The position numbers and the translations under genes were made by a program. DNA of 41,816 nt from Sphaerosporella brunnea (taxonomy: Eukaryota; Ascomycota; Pezizomycetes; Pezizales; Pyronemataceae): positions 1 to 41,816 of the forward strand of contig VXIS01000384.1 of the NCBI GenBank assembly GCA_008704415.1. The letters run 5' to 3'. This document shows, in pieces, positions 1 to 9,692 of this stretch. Position 1 is the first letter of the stretch. Every line of letters begins with the position of its first letter. The notes beneath the pieces were generated by a model. It was given only the letters and a program-made list of their open reading frames with translations, did not search any database and was not told where the DNA came from.

Positions 1-925
1 GACGGGCGAAACAGGGGTTGAGTCCTTACTCCTATGCAGTAGTCTATGATCTAACCGTACAAGGCCAAGAAAGAGTCTATGATCTAACTGTACATGGCAA
101 GAAAATACCAGCAAAACCGGATCCGCCGCGCCATTAAAAGGACAGAATGCGGCAGCACTCCCCAGGAGGTAAGGTACGTTAACTTCAAGCCCGACGGCAA
201 GCTCCCCAGGCATTGCCCGGCCGTCTCAAAGGTGCCGTAAGCCACGGCAGCCTCCCAGGCATGCCGCCGGTCACGCGGCAGCCTCCCCAGGCATGCCGCC
301 AAACCGTCTCTAAAGAGCTGGCACAAGTACACAATGACGGATGATTATGTCTAGTAAGGCGCGAAGACCAAGGTGGAGAAGAGCGCTTGAACAAGGAAGA
401 ACGTCATTTCCTACATCGTATGGTTAGCAGGAAGGTACGCTAAGCCCAAGCGCAGACACGATGGAACACACAAGCCTGTCATATTTCTTGGGGCTGTCAT
501 GGATTGCCCACTAACACTGGGTAGGTAGGTAGATCAAGGTCGGCATCGGGCGCTTTTCAATACCCCAAAATTCCCCCACGAAAAACATTCCCCCAGCCCC
601 TTTATCGCTGCATCGTTCCCATCGAATGTGGGGCCTTCGTTCACCATGATGGAACTGCAGGTTGAAGCCGGCAGTCTGCCAAAAAAAACAAAAAAAGTGG
701 TTAGCCGAGCGGGGGGGTAGACGCGTGGAACAGAAGGTAAAGAAACACTTTGCCAATTGACTTTCAAGCGCACGCCGGCGGGTTTCTCGTCCTCGAGGAG
801 CAGCTTTCAGCTCTTGCCGAGGTACGATCTTGCTCATCAATGACCGTGTATAGCAAGCTGGCAAGTTGGCAGGACGTCGGCAAGTTGATCACGGAGGCGT
901 GCGTTTTCAGTCGTCAGTTGACATT
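1..925. repeat. Left inverted arm of the foldback element
   Basis: This arm pairs with about 1300-2200. Compared with the right arm it has many single-base insertions, for example extra bases in short runs near 640-830. They destroy the reading frame of the gene copy carried on the minus strand here. Homology fades near 925, where the central spacer begins. Confidence 0.75.
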
Positions 926-1314
926 TCGTATCGGCCGTCAGTCGGAAGGGTTTTGTGCGACGACGGTCGTGGCAGAGGCTGGTGGTGCTAACTTGCTTGT
1001 GGTGTGTTGGCTCTTAATTGCTTGATTGGAAAACTAGGAGAAGCAAATAGGAGGGGTGAAAGCAGACTGCGTAGGCGGAAGGTTCGGCCAGTGGGCCGAG
1101 AGCAGAGAAAGGAGTGGCGGAGAAGTGTAGCAAAAACAAAAACAGTGTCGGAGGTGCGAGTGTCATTAAGGACGCAATGGGTGGATATCTAGACATATGA
1201 ACAGGGGGGTTACAGGGAGGCCGACTCCTGTCGGGAAGGCACGATGGGCGGTGGGTAAGGACCGGCACCAACTCGGCTGTTGCTACCACGAATGTCAACG
1301 ACGACGAAAACGCC

Positions 1315-1764
1315 ATGCTCCGTGAGCAACTTGCCGACGTCCGCCAACTTGCCAAGCTTGCTACACGGGTCATTGAGGAGCAAGATCGTACCATCGCAGA
1401 GCTGAAAGCTGCTCTCGAGGACGAGAAAACCCGCCGGCGTGCGCTTGAAAGTCAATTGCAAAGTGTTCTTACCTTCTGTCTCCACAGCGTCTATCCCCGA
1501 CCGGTCGGCTAACCACTTTTTTGTTTTTTTGCAGACTGCCGCTTCAACCTGCAGTTCCATCAGTGGTGGAACGAAGGCCCCACAGTCGATGGGAACGATG
1601 CAGCGATAGGCTGGGGGAATGTTTCGTGGGGGAATTTTGGGGTATTGACAAGCGCCGATGCCGACCTTGAGTCTACCTACCTACCCAGTGTTAGTGGGCA
1701 ATCCATTGACAGCCCCCAAGAATCTGACAGCTTGTGTGTTCATCGTGTCTGCGCTTGGGCTTAG
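1315..1764 (+). CDS. Coiled-coil protein of unknown function inside the foldback arm
   Basis: Two predicted exons, 1315-1462 and 1535-1764, flank a 72-bp intron with a GT start, a T-rich tract and a GCAG end. The product is about 125 residues. Residues 1-49 (starting MLREQLADVR) are rich in E, R, K, A and L with heptad spacing and should form a coiled coil. The second half is Trp/Gly/Ser/Asp-rich (QWWNEGP, GWGNVSWGNF) and matches no family I know. The frame is open upstream to a TGA at 1198, so the N-terminus could be longer, with another exon in the spacer. The left arm holds a broken copy. This may be a host gene captured by the element or the element's own accessory gene. The function is unknown and the splice sites are inferred. 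Confidence 0.45.
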
Positions 1765-1908
1765 CGTACCTTCGCTAACCAGTACGATGTAGGAAATGAC
1801 GGTCTTCTGGTTCAAGCGCTCTTCTCCACCTTGGTCTTCGCGCCTTACTAGACATGAATCTCCGGCATTGTGTACTTGTGCCAGCCTTTAGAGACGGTTG
1901 GCGGCATG

Positions 1909-2056
1909 CCTGGGGAGGCTGCCGTCGGTGACCGGCGGCATGCCTGGGGAGGCTGCCGTCGGCTTACGGCACCTTTAGAGACGGCCGGCGGCATGCCTGG
2001 GGAGGCTGCCGTCGGCTTAAGGTACAGTACCTACCAGCCTGGGGAGGCTGCCGCAT
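1909..2056. repeat. Tandem GC-rich repeat in the right arm
   Basis: A unit of about 28 bp built around CATGCCTGGGGAGGCTGCCG occurs three times (near 1911, 1936 and 1990), plus a partial copy near 2036. The left arm has the same array inverted at about 185-300. Sub-terminal tandem repeats inside inverted arms are typical of foldback elements. Confidence 0.75.
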
Positions 2057-2428
2057 TCTGTCTTTTAATGGCGCGGGCGGATCCGGTTTTGCTGGTATTT
2101 TCTTGCCATGTACAGTTAGATCAATAGACTCTTTTCTTGCCTTGTACGGTTAGATCAATAGACTACTGCATAGGAGAGATCAACCCCTGTTTCGCCCGTC
2201 CAAGGGATAGTGTTGAAGTGCATACCTACAAGGAGGACTGGTCGCCACCCTAAATACCCTGAAACACCTCCTCCTGACTGATATAACCTGGCAACAGCTT
2301 CTGTCAACACGAGAGACAGACAATACCTTCTCTATCGGCTTCATCTCGTTTTATTAGCAACGTCTACTTTTCTCTTACGTTCATTTACGTCCCCGTTTTC
2401 TGTTCGAGTCAGCCCTTACGCGCACATC

Positions 2429-3975
2429 ATGCTGGTACCAAAACCTGCCGCCGTCCATCTGCTGCTCCTCCTGGGAGTCTCCGCAAATGCCGCCAATGTT
2501 CCTATGCCGGTTGAACTACCTGCGAAAGCGATCGCCGCAGTTGGACAGCCAGCGACACCCTCGAACGCCGCCGCGGCCGACGTTCCAGCCAAAGTCCCCA
2601 ACCCCGACGAGATCAACAAAGTTCCCGGTAGTGCTGACGCACCTGTCGACGGATTGGATGGAAAACCTCACGACGGACCGGGGCTCTTCGAGACGAAAGG
2701 AAAAGGAACAGGTGATGTCGGGATATCTGGGGGCACACTCCATGTGGACTTGAAAAATCCGCCGCCTCACACTGGTGATCATGAGATTGTCGACCTTGAG
2801 ACTAAGGAGGGAGACGAAAATAAGAAGGTATGCCACATGTAGGCTCGGCCCTGGCGCTATCGCGCGTTGGTTTGACGTTTCATGCGCAGTCATCGGAGAA
2901 CAAGGCCAAGGAGCCCGAAAGCGAGAAGGATGAGAATGGCATCCCATCAACACCAATGGGGGGCGGCGGGCCGGTGCCAGACCGAGAGCATAAAGAATAC
3001 ATACAGCCCGGTACCGATACGCTCAAGGACCCACCGATCAATACTCCACCTCATCTGGCTTTCGATACTGTGACTGAATCCTCCATCTCTCAGCCGCTGC
3101 ACTCGTTTGGTCTCAGCTTGACCATGATTATCTTCTCGGAAATTGGAGATAAGACTTTTCTGATTGCTGCCCTGATGGCTATGAAACACCCGCGGATAGT
3201 GGTCTTTACGGCGGCGCTGGCTTCGCTTATCGTTATGTCCGTTCTGTCGGCTGTGCTTGGACATGTAGTTCCCACACTGATCCCCAAGCACCTGACTGCC
3301 TTCCTTGCGGGCGCTCTCTTTTTGGTTTTCGGAGTGAAGATGCTTAAAGAAGGCTTGGAAATGGAAAAGGGCACAGCCAATGTCCAGAACGAGATGGCAG
3401 AGGTCGAAGCCGAGTTACAGGAAAAGTCACGGAACCGGTCGTCTTCACTTTCTCGGAAGCTCGAATCTGGGACTCTTGCCCCTTCCCGATCACACGCGCT
3501 CAGACGTAACACTTCGTCGCCCTCACTGTCGGATTCCGATGAGGATGACTATGCATCCGCGCGCGGAATGAGCAAGGGAAAGAAAATGGGCCCGCTGGAG
3601 GGCGTGCAGAACCTTGCAGGCTTGTTGCTGTCCCCGGCGTGGGTCCAGACGTTTGTAATGACTTTTCTGGGTGAATGGGGTGATCGGAGTCAGATAGCGA
3701 CGATTGCAATGGCAGCCGGTCAGGATTACTGGTATGTCACTATTGGCTCCATCACTGGACACACGATCTGTACGGTTATCGCGGTGATTGGCGGCCGAAT
3801 GCTTGCCTCAAGGATTAGTGTCAGAAATGGTGAGAATTCTTGATTTGGTGCTCTCCCCCTTTCTACCATAGATGTGCTGACTAAATGGAATGCAGTGACA
3901 TTAGGAGGTGCTGGTGCGTTTTTGGTCTTTGGCGTCCTGTATCTGACTGAAGCTATGTATGCGAGGGCTAGCTAG
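2429..3975 (+). CDS. GDT1: GDT1/TMEM165-family (UPF0016) Golgi cation/H+ antiporter
   Basis: Three exons, 2429-2827, 2890-3829 and 3896-3975, with introns of 62 and 66 bp (GTATGC...GCAG and GTGAGA...GCAG), give a 472-residue protein. It starts with a signal-peptide-like segment (MLVPKPAAVHLLLLLG), followed by a long Pro/Asp/Lys-rich luminal stretch. The two family signatures are present: EIGDKT at about residues 217-222 and EWGDRS at about 395-400. Each lies in a three-helix membrane block, and the blocks are separated by a Ser/Asp/Glu-rich acidic loop (about 300-370). In yeast, Gdt1 exchanges Ca2+ or Mn2+ for H+ in the Golgi and supports glycosylation; the same role is inferred here. The C-terminal helix is complete only if the last intron is removed (LGGAGAFLVFGVLYLTEAMY). 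It lies downstream of the foldback element with about 230 bp between them. Confidence 0.93.
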
Positions 3976-4880
3976 CTACTTATATACACATTCAGTAGCT
4001 TCTAAAGTTCTTGTCGACGTGTATTCCAATTTTTTTGATTCCTTTTTTTGCCCTCCCTTGTGCTGGTCGGTTCTGCGAGAATACGCCCTTGATATGAGCT
4101 TTGGCCATAGACGACAGTCAGCTGTCAGCATGCGTGGTACTGGGTGGAGCTGGCAGCTCCCGCGGAGAACATAGGATTGTTTGCTCGATCGATGCAGTGG
4201 AATAGAGACAAACAATGTACAGGGGCGTTTGGGTGCCAGGCGACCCATAAATATCGATTTTTTGGACAGTTGATAAACTGGAATTATCAAAGGCGACAAC
4301 CTTGCATGGAGATCGAGTGGAAGGGTGGCGTTTGGCGACCTTAAAATCACCGATTGAAATATGTGTTGCCAAAACAAAATCAACAATAAAGTATGGTGGC
4401 AGAATCCTGTCCAGTCATTTGGCCTCACTTTGCGCAAGGGCTTAGGGTTTGGTTTTGGCCAATAAGAGTATTCTGGCCTGTTTTTGGATAGGATTAACCC
4501 CTCAAGTAGTGTGAAGAACCTTGAGCCACATGTTGCCTACGGTGAAACCCTTGCCTTTCTCGTTTACCAGTACCCTTTCTGCCTCTGTGTGTGTACTATG
4601 TGTGAAGGGGTGTGTGGTTGGACTGAAACTGGTATCGGTGTGGAGGTCAAGTGTGAGTAGGTAGTAGGCGATGAAAAGGTTGATTGATTCACTTAGCCGA
4701 AAAGACTAAACAAAGTACGTATATATATCCTCCCACGCGTCACCATGACGACAATCAGTCCTTCATCATAGCATATCAATGCACTAATCACCTAATTACG
4801 CATTCTCACTCGTCCATACCTAGAAAGCCAGTTTGCACCACTTTTCCCTCTTGGTGGAACCGCACAGAATCCCATATAAC
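3976..4880. other. Intergenic region downstream of GDT1
   Basis: About 900 bp without a credible gene. The first part should be the GDT1 3' UTR. Short open frames here have no recognisable domain, start context or splice structure. I see no repeat shared with the rest of the window. Confidence 0.6.
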
Positions 4881-5150
4881 TGGAAAGTGACAAGGTGGCT
4901 TCGGGTTTGGCTAGACTCCGTGCTACAGCTGAAAGAACATCACCAAATTCACACCAAGCGGGGAAAGGTGGCGTTATAACGCCTCAAGCGTCTCATGCGT
5001 ACCAAAGGGCTGGTTCCGGGAAACTGCCGACAGATTCAGATGGCGGTGGTTATGGCATCTACCCTCTACGGCGCCGAGCTGTGGTAAGACGGGTCAGCAG
5101 CGAAGGCTAGAGAGTTGCAGGTCAGCATCCTCAACCCGGCTGTTACACCT
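4881..5150 (+). pseudogene. LINE (non-LTR retrotransposon) reverse-transcriptase C-terminal fragment
   Basis: One frame reads through three typical segments of fungal LINE polyproteins: WLRVWLDSVLQLKEHH, a basic RLKRLMRTKGLVPGN block, and IQMAVVMASTLYGAELW followed by a DG. This region follows the RT palm in Tad/I-like LINEs. Two in-frame stops interrupt it: a TAA at about 4977, and another just after the conserved LYGAELW, where such proteins usually have a second Trp. No start, 5' part or poly-A tail is visible. It is a decayed relic; assignment is from motif memory, not a search. Confidence 0.7.
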
Positions 5151-5494
5151 ACCTCCCACAGTATCATTTCTGGTAACTCCATACGAGTTATGCCTACATT
5201 ACCTTAAGGGTTATGTAACGGTTTATTGACGTTGATGATTATCAACAGTGAGGCTGTATAATCATCTATAAGTCCACTCTATTAGGAAGTGTCCTAAGAG
5301 TTACAAGACTTACGTCATAATGGCGATGGTGAAGTTAGTTGCCGGAACCCATAGTAAAAGTGTTCTTTTCTGGGTACAAAAAAACTCACCATTCGTGGGC
5401 CTACAAATGAATAATGACAACTGTGTTGGTCTAACACCTTGCAGTTGTCACAGGTTATTCACTGTGAGTTATATGGCAAAAAGTGGTTAGTTGC
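5151..5494. other. Unassigned sequence before the solo LTR
   Basis: About 340 bp of moderately AT-rich DNA with no open frame or repeat I can relate to other parts of the window. It is the left flank of the family A LTR and is not family C sequence, although the right flank is. Confidence 0.5.
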
Positions 5495-5994
5495 TGTAAC
5501 GGAGAGGGTCGAGAACAGACCGGAGGGGCCCAAGGTACTCGCGTACAGAGGGGGCAAGAACGAGAGCAGGAACAAGATCCAAAGGCAGGACAAGAGGTGC
5601 GACGCGCACGGTTAGGATTTGGATTGGAAAGAAGGTACTCAGATTGACATACGAAGGTTCAGTAAAGAGGAAAGGAAAACGAACAACAAAGCGGAAGCGA
5701 AGGCCCCTTATAGCGATCACCTGATCGCGGTGCGCCGCGTCACGAGGTAGCCGAACATAACCTCGGCTCGGAGCCATCCCACCGAGCCTGCCTACAGAGC
5801 CTCATCACGACACCGCAAACAACCCCCACTTCCGAACCTCACGACGTAACAACCATCCACGGGGGGATAAATCTGAGAACAGCAAATAAATCGGCATCCT
5901 TTGAAGTCTTAGATCTGAGAGTTCCAGCCGATTCCATCGAGAGTATAAGCCGGTAGCTTAGTCGGAAGACTCCATCCAAACTTGCGCCATGACA
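5495..5994 (-). mobile_element. Solo LTR of gypsy family A (reverse orientation)
   Basis: The 500-bp unit begins TGTAACGG and ends ATGACA. It is the reverse complement of the 20082-20582 LTR along its whole length, including the CACGTG-like pair and the CTATAA box. No internal sequence is attached. The five flanking bases differ (GTTGC before, GTCCA after), and the right flank is family C integrase DNA while the left is not, so this is not a simple insertion. Confidence 0.85.
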
Positions 5995-6016
5995 GTCCAA
6001 TCCAGCAAGCGAGCTA

Positions 6017-6588
6017 TTGCTTACACGTTGCAAGAGAATCTTGGAGTTCCTGAAAGAGAACATCTATCAAGCACAGATACGAATGGCAAAATGGCATGAC
6101 GCAAAAGCACAAAGCCAGCCTTCGTTCAAGGTGGGAGATATGGTGATGATAGACGCTCGCAACATACGGACAAAGAGACCCTCAAAAAAGCTTGATCACA
6201 AGAAGATCGGGTCATTCCCTATCAAAAGGTGGTAGGGAAACGAGCAGCCAGAGTCCAGTTGCCTCCAACTATGGAGATGCATTCAGTCTATCATGTGTCC
6301 ATGATAGAGCCATACAGGGAGTCAACACTGCCAGGAAGGCACCAAAGCCCACCTCCTCCTGAAGAGATAGATGGAGAGCAGTACTGGGTGGTCGACAAGA
6401 TCGCCAAAAGCAGGCTCAACCGGCAGAAGAAGAGGGTTGAGTACTTGGTGTTCTGGAAATGCTATCCTCCAGAGGAAGCCACTTGGAAACCATGGGAGCA
6501 CTTAGGAGGCGACGAAGCAGTTGACCTCATGCTTCATGAGTTCCATTACAGATATCCCCAACAGGCGAGGGATAGTAGAGTAGAGTGA
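6017..6588 (+). pseudogene. Integrase C-terminal tail and chromodomain, family C relic
   Basis: Two frames together cover the end of pol. The first (to about 6235) has the integrase C-terminal block (FKVGDMVMIDARNI). A one-base loss near 6226 shifts the frame, and the second (6229-6588) carries the chromodomain (QYWVVDKIAKSRLNR, VEYLVFWKCYPPEEATW). The intact relative lies at 38990-39578. In the full copy the conserved FWKGY is FWKCY here, and upstream pol is absent, so no function is expected. Confidence 0.85.
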
Positions 6589-6667
6589 GGATTTGCTTGG
6601 GTAAGACTTTCCTTACTGTTGAGTTATAGTTAGCATCTCGGGACAAGATGAGTTAGGAGGGGAGTAA

Positions 6668-7502
6668 TGTCACGGGTATGGTCACGCGACATGTACTTCT
6701 AGTAGTCAGCTAGGAAATGGAATAAGTCTACATAGTGATTACTCAGGGAGCACGTGGTAGCCGGGTGGCTCTGGATCATGATAGCTAGATCTGGTGACAC
6801 TATGGGGGAACTCGGAAATCGGATAAACTCCGATAGGACGCTATCTAGAGGAAGATCCGACTAGGAGATAACAATAGTATAGGCTATTGTTAGAGCTCTT
6901 CCGAGTTATCTTCGTTGACTTACAGTTCTGGGAAAAGCTAGCATGACAATCGGAGGGGTTAGGACTGATTAAGCGGAAGGCATTAGGCCGAAGACGCGAT
7001 TATCGGTTGGCCTAGACCCTTCATAGTAAAGTAAGGTGGTTGCGTAGGGCATGCGATGCAGAAGATCGGGCGATGGAGCACAAAAGGAGCTGAGCATCTG
7101 CCTGCAACATGAGAATACAATCCCTATACAGGGTGATGTGTTTTGTGTGTGACTCACACCTATGACTCATGCTTTGAAATCAAAGTGTGAGTCATAGAAA
7201 GGTGGGACGATCTCTGTGTGGGCCTTGACGTCTACAGTTGTAGAGACTGTCGGAACGCCAGCAAGGGGGCTAGAGGGCTGAGTACGACTCAGGCAAAAGG
7301 GTAGTCTGTGGAGCGGCTTCCTACTATAAGTAGGACTGCTTCCGCCCAGAGAACCCCCTCTTTTCCAGCAATAAGAACCATTAGTATTCACCTCGAAAAA
7401 GAAAGACCTTAAAATTCTATTGTTTAGGATTTAGTCTTAGATCTATTCTTTCAAGACCTTTAGTTTATTCCACGACCCTCTATTAAATAGAGCCTTGTTA
7501 CA
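6668..7502 (+). repeat. LTR of the truncated family C copy
   Basis: An 835-bp LTR from TGTCACGGGTATGG to GCCTTGTTACA, preceded by the polypurine run GGAGGGGAG. It keeps the TGACTCA hairpin (7160-7197) and the CTTAAAATTCT self-primer motif near 7410, but has lost the CACGTG core at about 6683 (now CACGCG). Confidence 0.87.
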
Positions 7503-7670
7503 CCAGAAAAAAAACCTTTTCCTAGGCGCAAAATACCTTATGACTGGTTGTGACTGACCGTTATACTGAAATGTACCTAGTGCGTCTATGAACGCAGTAT
7601 CCGAGACCAGACCTGGTGATTGAAGGTAGATTTGCGTAATGTGCAAGTAGATCGATAACGGCAAAGGTAT
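7503..7670. other. Unassigned strip between two LTRs
   Basis: 168 bp between the family C LTR and the copia solo LTR. A minus-strand frame of 73 codons crosses it but has no recognisable domain. It could be copia internal sequence or old target DNA; I cannot tell. Confidence 0.4.
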
Positions 7671-8219
7671 TGTGGCAGGAGGATGATATGAACAGTGAGA
7701 AGAGTGCGGAATTAATTACAACAGAGAAGCCAAGAGAGGATTGTATTCTTAAGCAGATTGTTGTATTTATTGTTGTGATTTGTTTAGGCGAGAGAGAGCA
7801 GGTATATATTTATTTGAAAGCTTAGCCCGCTGAGCCTAGTATGTATCTTTGTATACATGATTTAAGTAACTAAAGATGACTGTAAGTCATACCGTTAGTT
7901 ATACTTAGAATGAAACAGAAACAACAAGAAATAGAATAAGACATAATTAGTAAGCAATAATGCATACTGACTGAACACTGTATGCGTTTGCACGCAACAG
8001 TGAGTCAATCTAACGAAGACCTGAAGAAGTTCGACTAGGAAAAAAAGTGTGTGCAAACAGGCAAAAGATAAGACAATAACAGAAACATGTGATGAGAACA
8101 TAATGTGGAAAATGCAGCGGTAAGTGCCCGTAATGAGTGTAAATGAAACCAGAATAAAAAAGACAAAACCTTTGAATGTAACCAAGGAAATATTACATCC
8201 ATCACATTTTCACGCAACA
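7671..8219. mobile_element. Solo LTR, copia-type family
   Basis: A 549-bp unit bounded by TGTGGCAGG and CACGCAACA, flanked by GGTAT (7666-7670) and GATAT (8220-8224), which fits a 5-bp duplication with one transition. The reverse complement matches the unit beginning at 41430, including the sequence around GTATACAAAG. No internal region is attached. The copia label rests on its unrelatedness to the gypsy LTRs and the related unit sitting in copia pol DNA, so the superfamily is tentative. Confidence 0.7.
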
Positions 8220-8277
8220 GATATCAATCTGATCACAATTTTTTTCAAAGAAAAAGCCACTTCTTATATGGAGAGCT

Positions 8278-8777
8278 TATCACGGCGCGAGTTGCATGGA
8301 GTTTTTAGGCTAAGCTCACGGCTTTTACTCTCCATGGAATCGGGTAGAGCTCTCAGATCTAAGGCTTCAAAGGATGCTGATTCATTTGCTGTTGTCAGAT
8401 TTACCCCCCCCGTGGGTGGTTGTCACATGGCGAGGTTCGGAAGTGGGGGTTGTTTTTGGTGTCGTGATGAGGCTCTGTAGGGAGGCTCGGTGGGGTGGCT
8501 CCAAGCCGAGGTTATGTTCGGCTACCACGTAGCGCGGTGCACCGCGATCACGTGAGTGCTATAAGGGGCCTTCGCTTCCGCTTTGTTGTTTGTTTTCCTT
8601 TCTTCCTTACTGAACCTTCGTATGTCAATCGGAGTACCTTCTTTCCAATCTGAATCCTGGCCGTGCACGTCGCAGCTCTTGTCCTGCCTTCGGACCTTCT
8701 TCTCGCTCTCGTTCTTGTCCCCTCTGTACGCGAGTACCTTGGGCCCCTCCAGTCTGTTCTCGACCCTATCCGTTGCC
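8278..8777 (+). repeat. 5' LTR of chromovirus A
   Basis: Begins TATCACGGC, where the 3' LTR has TGTCACGGC (a G-to-A change in the terminal TG), and ends near CCTATCCGTTGCC, where the 3' LTR has TTATCCGTTACA. The divergence from the 3' LTR is many scattered substitutions, which indicates an older insertion than C. Confidence 0.87.
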
Positions 8778-9692
8778 CAACCTACTCGCTCCGTCACCTC
8801 GTACCCCAGCAACACCATGGCCACCTACCATGATTTCTGGATACCCCAGGAACTCTGGGTAGCCATTGAGACTGGCGTCCAAGCACCTCCGGAAGAAGGC
8901 TTCCCCCAAGAAGAGTGTAATCAAGGCTTGACCGACTTTGTCCACATGGCTCGACAGCTCCTCGCCTGCGAAGCCCCTCCAGACATTGAAGGGGAGCTGG
9001 ATGAAACTCGTGCTGAGCTTCAAACCACCCAGATCGAACGCGATGCGGCTCCCACCGCCCTTGCTGCTGCCCAGCATCAGGCACAGGACCTGACCGCCCA
9101 GCTAAACCCGGTCTTGACGATTGCTCCCGCTCAGGTCTGTGAGAACCCAGAAGGTGGTGGTCAGTCAGGAGGGTTCCCCGATACCCCCACCTTCGATGGT
9201 AGCAAGGCAAAGGAGTTGAGGACCTGGATCCTCCAGCTCCGCAACAAGCTTGCTGCTCAACCGACCTGTTACCCATCCAAACAATCTCACCTCCGCTGCG
9301 CCTTCAATCGCTTGACTAAAGCCGCTCTTAACCAGCTTTGCTCCTATGCTGATGAAGATACTGGAGACATTACCTTGGACTCCCTCAACGACCTGTTAAC
9401 TGTCCTTCGTCAAGCCTACGATGTCCCTGACCGCTCTCGCACTGCCACCCGTGAAATTCGTCGTCCTCGGCAGAAGAACCTACCATTCTCCACCTACCTT
9501 GCTGACTTCCGTCGACTGATGGGAGATCTTAACTGGGATGAAATCGCTCAGAAGGACCAGCTTTACGAAGGCTTGTCTGAGGAGATGAAGAAGGCAGAGC
9601 GTCAGAGGATCCGTAAAGAAAGGATGGCAAAGGGGCAGTGCACCTACTGTGGATCGGACCAACACTTTCGCCTTGACTGCCCACGCCGGATA

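Larger units (their letters stand above)
1..2200. mobile_element. Foldback-type element with long inverted arms
   Basis: The first bases (GACGGGCGAAACAGGGGTTG) are the reverse complement of the sequence ending at 2200, and the match runs inward on both sides for about 900 bp, leaving a spacer of roughly 370 bp. The arms contain a short tandem repeat and a copied gene segment. This is the layout of foldback or long-TIR DNA transposons. No transposase is visible, so the copy would be non-autonomous. The left end coincides with the window edge, so neither the true terminus nor a target-site duplication can be read. Confidence 0.8.
1300..2200. repeat. Right inverted arm of the foldback element
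   Basis: Reverse-complement partner of about 1-925. It carries the intact version of the embedded coiled-coil gene (1315-1764), then a GC-rich tandem repeat, and ends in the terminal sequence shared with the left end. Confidence 0.75.
5995..7502 (+). mobile_element. Truncated 3' end of gypsy family C element
   Basis: From TCCAATCCAGCAAGCGAGC onward the sequence matches the 3' part of the full copy at 32897-40479: integrase C-terminus, chromodomain, polypurine tract and LTR. Everything 5' of the integrase tail is missing. It has more substitutions and indels than the two LTRs of the full copy have between them, so it is an older copy. Confidence 0.88.

Noticed and set aside
1909..2056. CRISPR-like array
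   Set aside because: Repeats are nearly contiguous without unique spacers of equal length, in a eukaryotic foldback arm.
4895..5110. 71-codon frame overlapping the LINE relic
   Set aside because: It is an alternative frame over the RT fragment; the other frame holds the recognisable LINE motifs.
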